Assembly (NCBI GenBank): GCA_002720855.1
Contig: PBIN01000002.1
Span: 81,930-145,929 of the forward strand
Reading direction: 5' to 3'
DNA: 64,000 bases
DNA from: Rhodospirillaceae bacterium
GTDB lineage: Bacteria > Pseudomonadota > Alphaproteobacteria > MPNO01 > UBA2964
A program made the position numbers and the translations under genes. Under the pieces are notes generated by a model, which saw only the letters and a list, made by a program, of their open reading frames with translations, did not search any database and had not been told where the DNA came from. Positions 16,938-25,773 of the stretch are shown in pieces (the stretch's first letter is position 1; every line of letters starts with the position of its first letter).

Positions 16938-18101
16938 CTACTCGGCGGCCGCCACGTTCGGTACGCCGATATGGCGCAGCTTGGGCATCACCTCTTCGGC
17001 AAACATCTGCATGCTCTTCTTGGTGTGCTCATGATCCAGCGTCGCAAATTGCCCCATGGTGACGAGATTGCCGTACCCCATTTCTTCTTGATATTCCTCA
17101 AGCTTCTCGGCGACCGTCGAAGGACTGCCACAGATAAACATCCCGTTCTCCATGAGCATTTCGATGCTGAGATACTGCTCACGGAATTTCATCTTGTTTG
17201 CCTGGATCATTTTATAGGAATTGATCGATGAATAGCCGGGAGGCATCCGGTACTCGGTGGGTGCCAGCAGGAACTTGTTAAAGAAATTTTCGATATGCGG
17301 ACGAGCTTCTTTGATCGCTTTCTCATCCGTCTCAGCGACATAGAGCGGCAGCGCCCAGCCGAGCTGATTGGGCTGGCACTTATAGCCGTATTCGTCGCAC
17401 TTCTCGGCATATGCTTTCATGTTGCGGATGACATTTTTTATCGGGCTGAAGGTCATCAGCAAGGTATATTTGCGATCCGGATGTGACGCCCAGTCTTTGG
17501 TCTCGGCGGAACCTTGCGATGGAATCCAGATTTCCGGGTGCGGTTCCTGATAGGGGCGCGGCCACATATTTACATACTGGAAGCGATAATATTTGCCTTC
17601 AAAGGCGGTTGGTCCCGGCTGGGTCCAGGCCTGCATGACCAGCTCATGTGCTTCATGAAACTTTGCCAGCGAACTGGATGGATTGACCATATAGGAATGG
17701 TACTCACAACCAATGCCCCGGACGAATCCCGCAATCAAACGCCCGCCTGTGACATTGTCGATCATGGCGTATTCTTCGGCGATCGATAGCGGATTCTCAG
17801 TGAGCGGCAGCGCGCGGCCCAGCACACAAATTTTGGCTTTCTCGGTCCTGCGCGACAGCGCACCGGCGAGCACACTCGGCTGCGGCATGATGCCATAAGC
17901 TGTTTGGTGATGCTCGTTAACACAAACCCCGTCAAAGCCAAGCTCATCGGCATATTCAAGTTCGTCGAGATAACGATTATAGAGTTTGTGTCCTTCTTTT
18001 GGATCGAAATTGCTGTTGGAGAATGTGATCCAGGCAGTGTGATCTATTGCGTCGAGATCGACCGCGCCATAGGGCATAAGATGGAAAAAGGAAAATCGCA
18101 T
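16938..18101 (-). CDS. LLM-class flavin-dependent monooxygenase
   Basis: The 387-residue protein has the luciferase-like TIM-barrel pattern: MRFSFFHLMPYGAVDLD, the early YADELGFDGVCVNEHHQTAY with the conserved Asn-Glu-His-His, and NVTGGRLIAGFVRGIGCEYHSYMVNP. It uses reduced flavin and O2 to oxidise small substrates. It is placed between a TetR regulator (12 bp) and an alpha/beta hydrolase (15 bp), so a pathway in which the monooxygenase product is hydrolysed is likely. The substrate is unknown. Confidence 0.9.
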   Translation of the reverse strand: MRFSFFHLMPYGAVDLDAIDHTAWITFSNSNFDPKEGHKLYNRYLDELEYADELGFDGVCVNEHHQTAYGIMPQPSVLAGALSRRTEKAKICVLGRALPLTENPLSIAEEYAMIDNVTGGRLIAGFVRGIGCEYHSYMVNPSSSLAKFHEAHELVMQAWTQPGPTAFEGKYYRFQYVNMWPRPYQEPHPEIWIPSQGSAETKDWASHPDRKYTLLMTFSPIKNVIRNMKAYAEKCDEYGYKCQPNQLGWALPLYVAETDEKAIKEARPHIENFFNKFLLAPTEYRMPPGYSSINSYKMIQANKMKFREQYLSIEMLMENGMFICGSPSTVAEKLEEYQEEMGYGNLVTMGQFATLDHEHTKKSMQMFAEEVMPKLRHIGVPNVAAAE

Positions 18102-18116
18102 TGTGCTGCTCCCCTG

Positions 18117-18902
18117 TTAATTTTTTGATGTGATTGCGTCGATGCCGGCCAGGAAGTCATCAAGCTTTTCCTGATGGGGCAAGTGACCGCATTCAGGGAT
18201 GACGCGTAATTCCGATCCGGGAATGGCTTCTTTGTATGCCTCACCGTATACGGGTGGGAAAATATTGTCGTTTTCTCCCCATATCAGCATAGTTGGCACC
18301 TTGATCCTGTGCAGCCATTTGATGAGATCGGGGTTGTGAAAACGCGGGTTCCAGGAAAGTTTGCCGGTTGTGAAATAGTTTTTGAGCCGAACGTCTTTTT
18401 CTTCTTCGGTCATCTCAGCAGCGGCGGCAATGCGTTGCTCGGCAATCTCCTGATTAAAAAACATTTTTCGAGCGGCTTCCTCATCGCTCCACATAAAGAG
18501 GTCGCCCATTGCCACGCCGACAACGTTGACCCCGGCCGCTGAAACGAGCGTCAGCGTTTTGATCCGGTCAATACTGCGGACAGCAACTTCGCTCGCGATC
18601 CACCCGCCGAGTGAGTTGCCGACGAGATGGACGTTCTCGAGGCCAAGCTCTTCCATGAAATCAAGATAGAAATAGGCCATGTCGGAAATGTTATCGAGCC
18701 ATTCGGGGTCATCGGTTCCGCCAAATCCGGGATGACTTGGTGCGATGACGTCATAGCGTTCTGCCAGCGCATCGAGATACGGCGCCCATGCGCTAATCCC
18801 GCCAGCGCCGTGCAGGAAAAGAAGCGGTGCGCCGCTGCCGCCGCGGTGAACTTCGGTCGCGCATCCATTGATATTTATGATTTCAGCCTTGTGATCGGCC
18901 AT
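18117..18902 (-). CDS. Alpha/beta-fold hydrolase (MhpC-like)
   Basis: The 261-residue enzyme shows the oxyanion segment LLFLHGAGGISAW, the nucleophile elbow LVGNSLGGWIA (Ser), the acid strand TMLIWGENDNIFPP (Asp) and the catalytic His in PECGHLPHQE. The layout resembles meta-cleavage product hydrolases (MhpC/BphD) but a general ester or carbon-carbon hydrolase is equally possible. It is the first gene of the LLM/TetR operon and is divergent from the bicupin gene. Confidence 0.9.
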   Translation of the reverse strand: MADHKAEIININGCATEVHRGGSGAPLLFLHGAGGISAWAPYLDALAERYDVIAPSHPGFGGTDDPEWLDNISDMAYFYLDFMEELGLENVHLVGNSLGGWIASEVAVRSIDRIKTLTLVSAAGVNVVGVAMGDLFMWSDEEAARKMFFNQEIAEQRIAAAAEMTEEEKDVRLKNYFTTGKLSWNPRFHNPDLIKWLHRIKVPTMLIWGENDNIFPPVYGEAYKEAIPGSELRVIPECGHLPHQEKLDDFLAGIDAITSKN

Positions 18903-18948
18903 TCTCTCGATCCCCCTCTTGGCTTTGTTATGTCTGTAACCCTAAAAC

Positions 18949-18962
18949 AGAATAAGTATTCT
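18949..18962. promoter_or_regulatory. Candidate TetR operator (AGAATA-AG-TATTCT)
   Basis: A 14-bp inverted repeat with perfect 6-bp arms and a 2-bp centre sits in the 261-bp divergent gap between the alpha/beta hydrolase operon and the bicupin gene, 47 bp before the hydrolase start. TetR-family regulators bind short palindromes in just such places. The link to the TetR gene at 16248 is inferred from position only. Confidence 0.4.
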
Positions 18963-19163
18963 AATTTAAGCGGATAACGTCGATGCCAGCAAGAGCGGAT
19001 AGTTGCCCAATTAAATCAGTGCTTTGCGGTGTTGAAGCTGACTGACTGTTAGGATTTTGCGACGAATGATAATGTCTTCCTGACTCAGCTTGCGTCATAA
19101 GGGGCAGCGCCACTAGGATGCCGCAAATTTTGGTCAGTAAAATTCCGGACTAAGGAGCGCGCA

Positions 19164-20285
19164 ATGGACACCCTTGAACAGGAACTCAGATCAACCGAAG
19201 GCGATAAGCCATTTCTGTCGGACCCGTTTCTCGACTGGGCCGAGGGCGAAGGCGTGCCGATTACCGAGGGGTTTGGCATTCATTTGCCGGATGTTGACGT
19301 CAAGCGTTGGGATCGCTTCGATTGCAACGGCGGGTTCGCGCATCTGAAAGGCCGCGGCGACTGGCTGTCCGTGTTTGTCCTCGAATTACCGCCTGGTGGC
19401 AGCACGTCGCCACAGCAACACATGTTTGAAGAGGTCGTCTATTGCTTGTCCGGTCAGGGCAGTACGCAGGTCGAGACTGCGGATGGCACCAAGCACAGTT
19501 TCGAATGGGGGCAGGGTAGCCTTTTTGCGTTACCGCTTAATGCCAAGTATCAACATTTTAATGGCTCCGGTCAGGAACCGGCGCGTCTGTCATCGACCAA
19601 CAACATGCCGATGATCATGAACGTTTTCCATGATCATCAGTTCGTCTTTGATAACCCGTTCCGTTTTCCGGCCCGGGAAGGCACAGCCGACTACTACGCC
19701 GGCGAAGGCACTTTCATTCCCAAGCGTCCTGGCCGCCATATGTGGGAAACCAATTTCATTCCTGACTTGCAAACCTTCGAGCTTCAGAAATGGGAAGCAC
19801 GCGGTGCTGGCGGATCAAATATGATGTTTGTCCTCGCCGATGGCGCGATGCATGCGCATATGTCGGAAATGCCGGTGGGAACCTACAAAAAAGGTCACCG
19901 TCACGGTGCAGACTTCCATGTCATGTGTGTCACGGGCCATGGCTATTCGCTGCTTTGGTTTGAGGGTGATGAAGAATTTACACGCGTTGACTGGAGTCAC
20001 GGCACAGTCTTTGCGCCGCCGGATATGATGTTCCATCAGCACTTTAATGCTGCAGCCACGCCGAGCCGGTATCTGGCAATAGCTTGCGGCGGTTTGCGTT
20101 ATCCGCTAATGGAAGAGAAACGCCGTATCTTCCTCGGGATGGATGTCGATGTGAATAAAGGCGGAGCCCAGATCGAATATGAAGATCAGGATCCGCGTGT
20201 GCATGAAATGTTTATGGAAGCGATGAAGAAAGCTGGTGCCGAGTCTGGTATGGGAAAATTCATCGACGAGACCCAGTTCAAATAA
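19164..20285 (+). CDS. Bicupin protein, possible aromatic-ring dioxygenase-like
   Basis: The 373-residue protein has two cupin barrels. The first holds GGSTSPQQHMFEEVVYCLSG (metal-type His and Glu), the second GTYKKGHRHGADFHVMCVTG (His-x-His) with a later MMFHQHFNAA His. Two-domain cupins include gentisate 1,2-dioxygenases and related ring-opening enzymes, but the sequence is not close enough for me to call gentisate. It faces away from the LLM/hydrolase operon and shares its presumed operator region. A strong terminator follows it. Confidence 0.8.
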   Translation: MDTLEQELRSTEGDKPFLSDPFLDWAEGEGVPITEGFGIHLPDVDVKRWDRFDCNGGFAHLKGRGDWLSVFVLELPPGGSTSPQQHMFEEVVYCLSGQGSTQVETADGTKHSFEWGQGSLFALPLNAKYQHFNGSGQEPARLSSTNNMPMIMNVFHDHQFVFDNPFRFPAREGTADYYAGEGTFIPKRPGRHMWETNFIPDLQTFELQKWEARGAGGSNMMFVLADGAMHAHMSEMPVGTYKKGHRHGADFHVMCVTGHGYSLLWFEGDEEFTRVDWSHGTVFAPPDMMFHQHFNAAATPSRYLAIACGGLRYPLMEEKRRIFLGMDVDVNKGGAQIEYEDQDPRVHEMFMEAMKKAGAESGMGKFIDETQFK

Positions 20286-20335
20286 GGATTGAATTAAGCG
20301 CCGCTAAAAAACAACGAGAAGCGCTTTACTGTGAC

Positions 20336-20364
20336 CGGCGGAGCTTTATGGCTCCGCCGTTTTT
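20336..20364 (+). terminator. Rho-independent terminator after the bicupin gene
   Basis: CGGCGGAGC (20336-20344) and GCTCCGCCG (20351-20359) form a perfect 9-bp stem with a 6-base loop, followed by five T residues (20360-20364). Confidence 0.92.
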
Positions 20365-20470
20365 CTTTGCGGTTCCAGATCCATCGAAATCTGTCGAGAA
20401 AATTTACAATTTTGCCTAACGCGCGGGATCGCGAAATATCAATGCTTTGAAATATCGACCGGAATTTGTG

Positions 20471-20486
20471 TGGCATAAAAATTGCA
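20471..20486 (+). promoter_or_regulatory. Sigma-54-type -24/-12 promoter of a PEP-CTERM gene
   Basis: TGGCATAAAAATTGCA matches the sigma-54 consensus TGGCACR-N4-TTGCW except for one base, with GG (20472-20473) and GC (20484-20485) separated by exactly 10 bases. Transcription would start near 20497, which rules out the upstream in-frame ATG at 20447 as the translation start. Confidence 0.78.
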
Positions 20487-20530
20487 AATATAATCAAAGG
20501 ACTACTGATTATGCGTCGAAAGATAGAAAT

Positions 20531-21187
20531 TTGTTCCAGCTAAAAACGTTGTGCGTGTTCCTAATTGTTGCGGTCGCTGCTCTCGGCGCATCGAAAAAGT
20601 CGTATGCGATTATAGTCCACGACAATCTTGGCCCGGGTGATACCTACAACATAATCGGACATACCATTTTGGGATCGGGTGCACTCGCTCAGGCCTTCGC
20701 GTTTTCGCCGACGGCATCTGGTTTCTTTAGCCAGCTGACGATTGGTTTGGGAAATACGACGGGTTCGCCGGCATCAATGCAAGTGGTCTTACACGCCGAT
20801 GGCGCGGGGACTCCAGGTACGATCCTCGAAACACTGACATTTGATGTCGCTGCCAACACCTTTTTCATAAACAACGGCACGACGACCGTCAGCGCGGCGG
20901 GCACTTCTTTTCTCGACTCCGCCAATACCTATTGGTTGTCGGCGACCTCTATAACGAGCGCCTTTGTACCCTGGATGTACAATAATGCCGGGGCGATCGG
21001 AACGCGGGCACAGACCACTTCCGGTCTTTCGGGCCCATGGACCATTCATGCGCCATCAAATGAAGGCGCGTTCAGGGTAGAAGTCGATACGGCTCCTCCT
21101 GCCGTGCCGGAGGCAAGTTCAATATTAATCTTTGCCGCAGGGCTCGCTGCCCTTGGCCTTATCCGCCGTAGCCGAAATTCGACCTGA
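20531..21187 (+). CDS. PEP-CTERM protein (start uncertain, possible 1-base frameshift)
   Basis: The 218-residue frame runs from a TTG at 20531 through LKTLCVFLIVAVAALGASKK (signal peptide) to a PEP-CTERM tail, VPEASSILIFAAGLAALGLI plus RRSRN. The body includes SPTASGFFSQLTIGLGNTTG and DGAGTPGTILETLTF, typical of choice-of-anchor surface domains. The frame can be extended to an ATG at 20447, but that lies upstream of the sigma-54 element. An ATG at 20511 has a good AAAGGA site but is in another frame and stops after 10 codons. One extra T in the run at 20530-20532 would join it to the signal peptide. So the start is TTG, or the gene carries a small deletion. Confidence 0.72.
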   Translation: MFQLKTLCVFLIVAVAALGASKKSYAIIVHDNLGPGDTYNIIGHTILGSGALAQAFAFSPTASGFFSQLTIGLGNTTGSPASMQVVLHADGAGTPGTILETLTFDVAANTFFINNGTTTVSAAGTSFLDSANTYWLSATSITSAFVPWMYNNAGAIGTRAQTTSGLSGPWTIHAPSNEGAFRVEVDTAPPAVPEASSILIFAAGLAALGLIRRSRNST

Positions 21188-21580
21188 CTAGGTCAAGATC
21201 TGCCAAAGCAGATAGAGACAAACCAACCAGCTAACCGCGAATGCCGGTGTCCGTAAATAAGGTACGCCCATCGTATAGACGATGACATGAACAACGCGCG
21301 CAAAGAAGAACGTTGCCGCGGCGGTTGCTGTCGACGGATCAGCTTTGCCGAGAACCTTTAACATGATCACCAGTGTCGCAAAGGGGATCAGTGTCTCGAT
21401 CAAATTCATATGAGCGCGATGACAGCGTTGGCCCCATTCGGGCAGCTGTGCCGTTGGCGGGACATCTGTGGTTCCCGATTTTAAACCGACTATACCGCCA
21501 TAAAGCGATGTGTACGGTATCCAGATAATGAGACAAAGACCCACCGTAAGTGCCAACCAGAACATTTCACCTGAAACCAT
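21188..21580 (-). CDS. MAPEG family membrane protein
   Basis: A 130-residue protein with four hydrophobic segments. It contains RCHRAHMNLIETLIPFATLV, close to the family motif in which Arg and Asn-x-x-Glu bind glutathione (compare FxRxxxAxxNxxExxP). MAPEG proteins are integral membrane glutathione-dependent transferases, peroxidases or isomerases. Later segments (ARVVHVIVYTMGVPYLRTPAF) match the family's last two helices. Monocistronic, convergent with the PEP-CTERM gene with no gap. Confidence 0.88.
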   Translation of the reverse strand: MVSGEMFWLALTVGLCLIIWIPYTSLYGGIVGLKSGTTDVPPTAQLPEWGQRCHRAHMNLIETLIPFATLVIMLKVLGKADPSTATAAATFFFARVVHVIVYTMGVPYLRTPAFAVSWLVCLYLLWQILT

Positions 21581-21662
21581 TTAAGCCTCCCTTATTGTTG
21601 ATCGCGTTAATTTTACATCAATTGACATCCACGCCGGATCAAATACGTGGCATATAATCGAT

Positions 21663-22970
21663 ATGATTAGAGCAGTGATTTTGTCTAGCCTTGTGCTCGC
21701 GGTGGCGTTGCCGGTATCGGCGCAAACTCTCCACGTTCTTAAAGGGCGTATCGTTCGGGCACTGGCAATCGACGCGAACGATCCAATGCATATTCTCGTT
21801 GGCCATAAGGCAAAAGCAGCGGGGTCGGCGCTGGTGTTTCGCAGTTTCGATGGCGGAAACAGCTGGCGCACGCTCAACGGCAATAAATCCCTTCATCCGA
21901 AAGCGACTGACGTTCAGGCGGTTTTGCCTGTCTCCAAGAAAATTTTACTGGCGGGAACGTGGAAGCACGGGCTTTACCGTTCGATTGATTCCGGTGTGAG
22001 TTTTCAGCGGGTGCGAGCATTTCCCAGTGCCGACATTCGCGATCTAAAAATGATCCAGAAAGTGATTTATGCCGCAACCGCCCGTCATGGCGTGTTTGAA
22101 AGTAAAGACAAAGGCCAAACCTGGAAGGGGATCGGACCGAGCGATGACTTCTTCTGGTCGTTGACGATGACCACGAAAAAGCTGTTTGCCAGCTCGCTCG
22201 AGAAAGTCGTCTACGAACGTTCATTGACCGGTGGAAAATGGCGCAAGATTTTCAAAGATGCGGGTGCCAATGCTATCGCTGCAGCACCTCGTTCCGGTGG
22301 CTTTCGCGTCGTCGCGTCAAACAAAGGTCTTTTTGTCTCGAAGCCAAAGGGATGGCAGAAGGTCAGGAGTAAGGAGAATTTCGCCGAGGTAATTATCACA
22401 CGCAATAACCGAATTCTTGCGGGGTCCTGGGACAAGGGTATCGCTGTGCTGACGTCAGGGGGCCATCTCGAAAAGAGAATCCTACCCAAACAGGCTGTCA
22501 TCCATTTGCAAATTGCAAACCGGAAACTCTATGCCGGTAGCTGGGGCGATGGGTTGCACATCTTATCATTATCTGAGGTTTTGCGGCGTCCGGGAAAGGA
22601 CCCCGCCCTTATTGCTGCTGTACTGGCCGATGATCCAGCTACCGTAAAACGATTGATCGCGAATGGGAGCAAACTGGATGCAGTCGATGACGGAAAAAAT
22701 ACAGCGTTGACCTATGCGGCGCGCGACGGGCAAGCGCAAATTGCGCGGCTACTGATTGAGGCGGGCGCGGATCCTGGTCGGGCCGACGGGGAAGGGGTGA
22801 CGCCTCTGATTCTTGCGTCATTCAAGAACCATCTAAAAATTGTCGAACTGCTGCTCAAGCAAAAGAAAAAAGCGCGTCCAAATCACAAAGATAAATGGGG
22901 ACGCACGGCACTTGATTACGCTGAGCGCCGCGGAAAAGACGACCCGATCTATCAGCTCCTAAACAAATAG
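21663..22970 (+). CDS. Secreted beta-propeller plus ankyrin-repeat fusion
   Basis: The 435-residue protein has a signal peptide (MIRAVILSSLVLAVALPVSA). Residues about 25-300 carry repeated FRSFDGGNSWR, YRSIDSGVSFQR and FESKDKGQTWK blades, the BNR/Asp-box pattern of sialidase-like or YCF48-like propellers. Residues about 315-432 hold ankyrin repeats: NTALTYAARDGQAQIARLLI, VTPLILASFKNHLKIVELLL and GRTALDYAERRG. Propellers and ankyrin repeats are both protein-binding scaffolds, and having both in one exported chain is unusual. No catalytic residues are evident. Its partner is unknown. Confidence 0.8.
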   Translation: MIRAVILSSLVLAVALPVSAQTLHVLKGRIVRALAIDANDPMHILVGHKAKAAGSALVFRSFDGGNSWRTLNGNKSLHPKATDVQAVLPVSKKILLAGTWKHGLYRSIDSGVSFQRVRAFPSADIRDLKMIQKVIYAATARHGVFESKDKGQTWKGIGPSDDFFWSLTMTTKKLFASSLEKVVYERSLTGGKWRKIFKDAGANAIAAAPRSGGFRVVASNKGLFVSKPKGWQKVRSKENFAEVIITRNNRILAGSWDKGIAVLTSGGHLEKRILPKQAVIHLQIANRKLYAGSWGDGLHILSLSEVLRRPGKDPALIAAVLADDPATVKRLIANGSKLDAVDDGKNTALTYAARDGQAQIARLLIEAGADPGRADGEGVTPLILASFKNHLKIVELLLKQKKKARPNHKDKWGRTALDYAERRGKDDPIYQLLNK

Positions 22971-22984
22971 AAACAGCGTCGACG

Positions 22985-24184
22985 TCACGCGGCCTCAAAC
23001 AAGGCAGCGACACCCTGGCCTCCGCCGACGCACATTGTCTCCAGCCCGTATTTGCCGTCGCGGCGTTTCAGCTCATGCAGCAATGAGGTCATGATCCGCA
23101 CGCCGGTGGCCCCGATTGGGTGCCCGAGGGATATGCCAGAGCCATTTACATTGAGACGGTCAGGGTCGTTCCACCCCATTCCCTTGAGACAGGCGAGGAC
23201 CTGACAGGCGAATGCTTCATTGAGTTCAACGAGATCCATATCGTCGATGGAAAGATCGGATTTCGAGAATAGTTTTTCGACGGCACCGACAGGACCGATG
23301 CCCATCGTTGCCGGATGACAGCCTACGGCACTCCAGCCTGACAAATATCCCATCGGTTCCAGCTTGTGTTCGCTGAGGACATCTTCCGCAACAACAAGGC
23401 AGGCTGCCGCGGCATCATTCTGTTGGCTGGCATTACCGGCGGTGACCGTGCCGTCTTTCATGATAGTGCGGAGTTTGGCGAGCTTGTCCATACTGACATC
23501 TGGTCGTACGCCCTCATCCTTTTCGAAAACGATATCATCGGCACGCCGTTGCGGAACGTTGATTGCAATGACTTCGTTATCGAATACACCATTGTCCCAG
23601 GCTGCTGCAGCGCGTTGCTGGCTGCGCATGGCGTACTCGTCGGCTTCCTCACGGGAAATTTGATATTCGGTGGCCAGGTTCTCTGCGGTTTCAATCATGC
23701 CGGAGATTTCGCCGAACCGTTCAACAGGCTGCGAGCGCTCACGACCGCGATCAAGCCGATCATGGAGTTTTACGGATCCGGCACGTTTACCCCAACGCAT
23801 ATCGGTCGTGTAATATTCAACGTTGCTCATGCTCTCGACACCACCCGCAAGAACGACATCGGCCGCACCGGTTTGTACCATCATTGCGGCGGTAATGACC
23901 GATTGCAGACCGCCGCCACAGCGCCGATCTAGCTGCATACCTGCTGTTTCAATTGGTAAACCCGCTTGAAGAGCTGCCCATCGGCCGATGCAGGGTGTTT
24001 CGCCGCTTGCGTAACTTTGCGCGAAGATTACCTCTTCGATTTTTTCGGGCGCGATGCCGGTGCGTTCAAGAATCGCGCGGATGACCACTGCGGACATCTC
24101 CTCAACAGGGACGGGTTTCAAGGTTCCGCCATAAATACCAACGGCAGTTCGGACAGGGCTAACAATTGCGGCGCGTCTCATCAT
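22985..24184 (-). CDS. Acetyl-CoA acetyltransferase (thiolase)
   Basis: The 399-residue enzyme has the thiolase triad: nucleophile Cys89 in QLDRRCGGGLQSV, the His of GHPIGATGVR, and the second Cys in METMCVGGGQGVA. ALNEAFACQ-like text (VELNEAFACQVLAC) is the conserved NEAF motif. It makes or cleaves 3-ketoacyl-CoA in the cytosol. CGGG replaces the usual CxSG in the nucleophile loop, as in some beta-ketoadipyl-CoA-like thiolases. Monocistronic, divergent from an amidohydrolase. Confidence 0.93.
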   Translation of the reverse strand: MMRRAAIVSPVRTAVGIYGGTLKPVPVEEMSAVVIRAILERTGIAPEKIEEVIFAQSYASGETPCIGRWAALQAGLPIETAGMQLDRRCGGGLQSVITAAMMVQTGAADVVLAGGVESMSNVEYYTTDMRWGKRAGSVKLHDRLDRGRERSQPVERFGEISGMIETAENLATEYQISREEADEYAMRSQQRAAAAWDNGVFDNEVIAINVPQRRADDIVFEKDEGVRPDVSMDKLAKLRTIMKDGTVTAGNASQQNDAAAACLVVAEDVLSEHKLEPMGYLSGWSAVGCHPATMGIGPVGAVEKLFSKSDLSIDDMDLVELNEAFACQVLACLKGMGWNDPDRLNVNGSGISLGHPIGATGVRIMTSLLHELKRRDGKYGLETMCVGGGQGVAALFEAA

Positions 24185-24324
24185 TCATCCTTGTGTAATA
24201 TGCAAGCGACCGAAATGGCCGATGGCTCCATATTCTCAAATTTTTGCCCGCTACTCCATGGTGGATTGCACAATGTGTTGCGGTCGCGCGAATATAGGAA
24301 ATTCTACTTTCCTTTGCTTAATTT

Positions 24325-24350
24325 GGTGACGAACTCCGGTGACGAACTCC
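24325..24350. repeat. 13-bp perfect tandem duplication at a start codon
   Basis: GGTGACGAACTCC occurs twice in direct succession (24325-24337 and 24338-24350). Each copy contains a GTG; only the second is in frame with the downstream amidohydrolase gene. It looks like a recent slipped-strand duplication. Confidence 0.8.
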
Positions 24351-25178
24351 CCCCAATTTCAAATGCCAGCAGGTGCGTGCGACTGTCACGTCCATGTCTA
24401 CGGTCCGCCTGAGCGATTTCCATTCGTTGAAAGTCATCGAGACCGTTCACCTGACGGGCCTGCTTCTGCGTTGGAAGCTATGCACGAATCCGTGGGAGTG
24501 GAACGAAGCGTGATCGTGCATCCTCCCGGACACGGAGCCGATCTCGCGGTAACGATCGATGCGATGGAGGCAGGCGAGCGCGAATACCGGGCGATTGCAT
24601 TGGTGGAACCCTCAATTTCCGATGGCCGCTTCGAAGAATTGAATGGGTTAGGTTTTTGCGGCGTTCGCTATAGTCCAACGCTTGATGGCGGAGCACTCGA
24701 CAAACGAGCTGTCCTGGAAATGGCTGAACGGATCAAACCATTGGGGTGGCATATGCTTTTACACTTCAAGGGCAATGCCATACTCAATTATGCGGATCTA
24801 TTAGAACGCATGCCGATACCATTTGTTCTTGATCATTTCGGCGGTGTCGACCCTGCAACCGGTGGCACAAATCAGGACTCATTCAAACTTGTTGCAGAGC
24901 ACATAGGCGACGGCAATGGCTGGGTTAAGACATCGGCCATCGAAAAGGTTTCACGGCAATCTTACCCATTTGAGGACAGTGTAGAGATTGCTGCTGCCTT
25001 CGTGTCGATCGCCCCTGATCGGGTCTTGTGGGGCACGGATTGGCCGCATCCAGGCGTTGGAAAACAGGCGACCGATGACGTCGATCTCGTCAGTTTGATT
25101 CCGATGTATGCAACGGACGATGACATTCAACAGAAGATTTTGGTACACAATCCAGCGACGTTGTATGGGTTCGGTTGA
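24339..25178 (+). CDS. Amidohydrolase (LigI/2-pyrone-4,6-dicarboxylate lactonase-like)
   Basis: The 279-residue TIM-barrel enzyme begins with the His-x-His of GACDCHVHVYGPPERFPF. It carries VLDHFGGVDPA (His) and WGTDWPHPG (Asp), the remaining catalytic sites of the amidohydrolase-2 family. The layout is close to 2-pyrone-4,6-dicarboxylate hydrolase of lignin-derived aromatic catabolism, though other lactonases or decarboxylases are possible. Start is GTG at 24339 or ATG at 24363, since neither has a strong ribosome site. Confidence 0.85.
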   Translation: MTNSPQFQMPAGACDCHVHVYGPPERFPFVESHRDRSPDGPASALEAMHESVGVERSVIVHPPGHGADLAVTIDAMEAGEREYRAIALVEPSISDGRFEELNGLGFCGVRYSPTLDGGALDKRAVLEMAERIKPLGWHMLLHFKGNAILNYADLLERMPIPFVLDHFGGVDPATGGTNQDSFKLVAEHIGDGNGWVKTSAIEKVSRQSYPFEDSVEIAAAFVSIAPDRVLWGTDWPHPGVGKQATDDVDLVSLIPMYATDDDIQQKILVHNPATLYGFG

Positions 25179-25227
25179 CCTCTCCGGTTCTGGTATAAAT
25201 CGGTCACGAAAAAGCAAAGGACAATCT

Positions 25228-25752
25228 ATGAGAATTGCCATCAAATTGATAACGGTTCTGGCTTCGGGTGTTTTGCTCGTTGGCGCATCGCCATATTCTT
25301 CGATGCAAGATCGCGCGATCAAGGCGCTATCGCCGGAAAAAATTTTGGCACTAAAATCTGGTGGCGGCGCAGGTTATGCCTTGTCAGCAGAGCTAAATGG
25401 TTATCCGGGGCCAAAACATGTTCTTGAATTGGCGGACAAACTCGAACTTTCGCGAAGCCAAAGAGGCAAAGCAAAGCAACTCTTCAAAAGTATGAAAAAC
25501 GAGGTCCTCCCTTTGGGTAAAAATTTGCTGGCGCAGGAAGCGCAGTTGGAATTGTTATTTCGTAAACGCCAGATCGACGAGAATTCTTTAATACGAATGA
25601 CACGCGCAATAGGTGTTTTGGACTCAAAGTTGCGGGCCACGCATTTGAAGTATCACTTGGAAATGGCTGATATATTGAACCCGCATCAGCGCGCAGCTTA
25701 TAGTCGGCTAAGAGGATATCATTCGGGTCACAATCACCGTCACGCGCATTAG
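25228..25752 (+). CDS. Spy/CpxP-like periplasmic protein (LTXXQ type)
   Basis: The ATG at 25228 has AAAGG eight bases upstream, and gives a 174-residue protein with a signal peptide (MRIAIKLITVLASGVLLVGA). The body is a charged helical hairpin: LADKLELSRSQRGKAKQLFK resembles the LTxxQ motif, ILNPHQRAAYSRLRGYHSGH a second one. The His-rich end (HNHRHAH) could bind metal. The family includes periplasmic chaperones and zinc or copper responders (Spy, CpxP, ZraP). A longer frame from 25108 overlaps the preceding gene and lacks support. Confidence 0.72.
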   Translation: MRIAIKLITVLASGVLLVGASPYSSMQDRAIKALSPEKILALKSGGGAGYALSAELNGYPGPKHVLELADKLELSRSQRGKAKQLFKSMKNEVLPLGKNLLAQEAQLELLFRKRQIDENSLIRMTRAIGVLDSKLRATHLKYHLEMADILNPHQRAAYSRLRGYHSGHNHRHAH

Positions 25753-25773
25753 GGTGTTCTGGAATAAGGTGTC

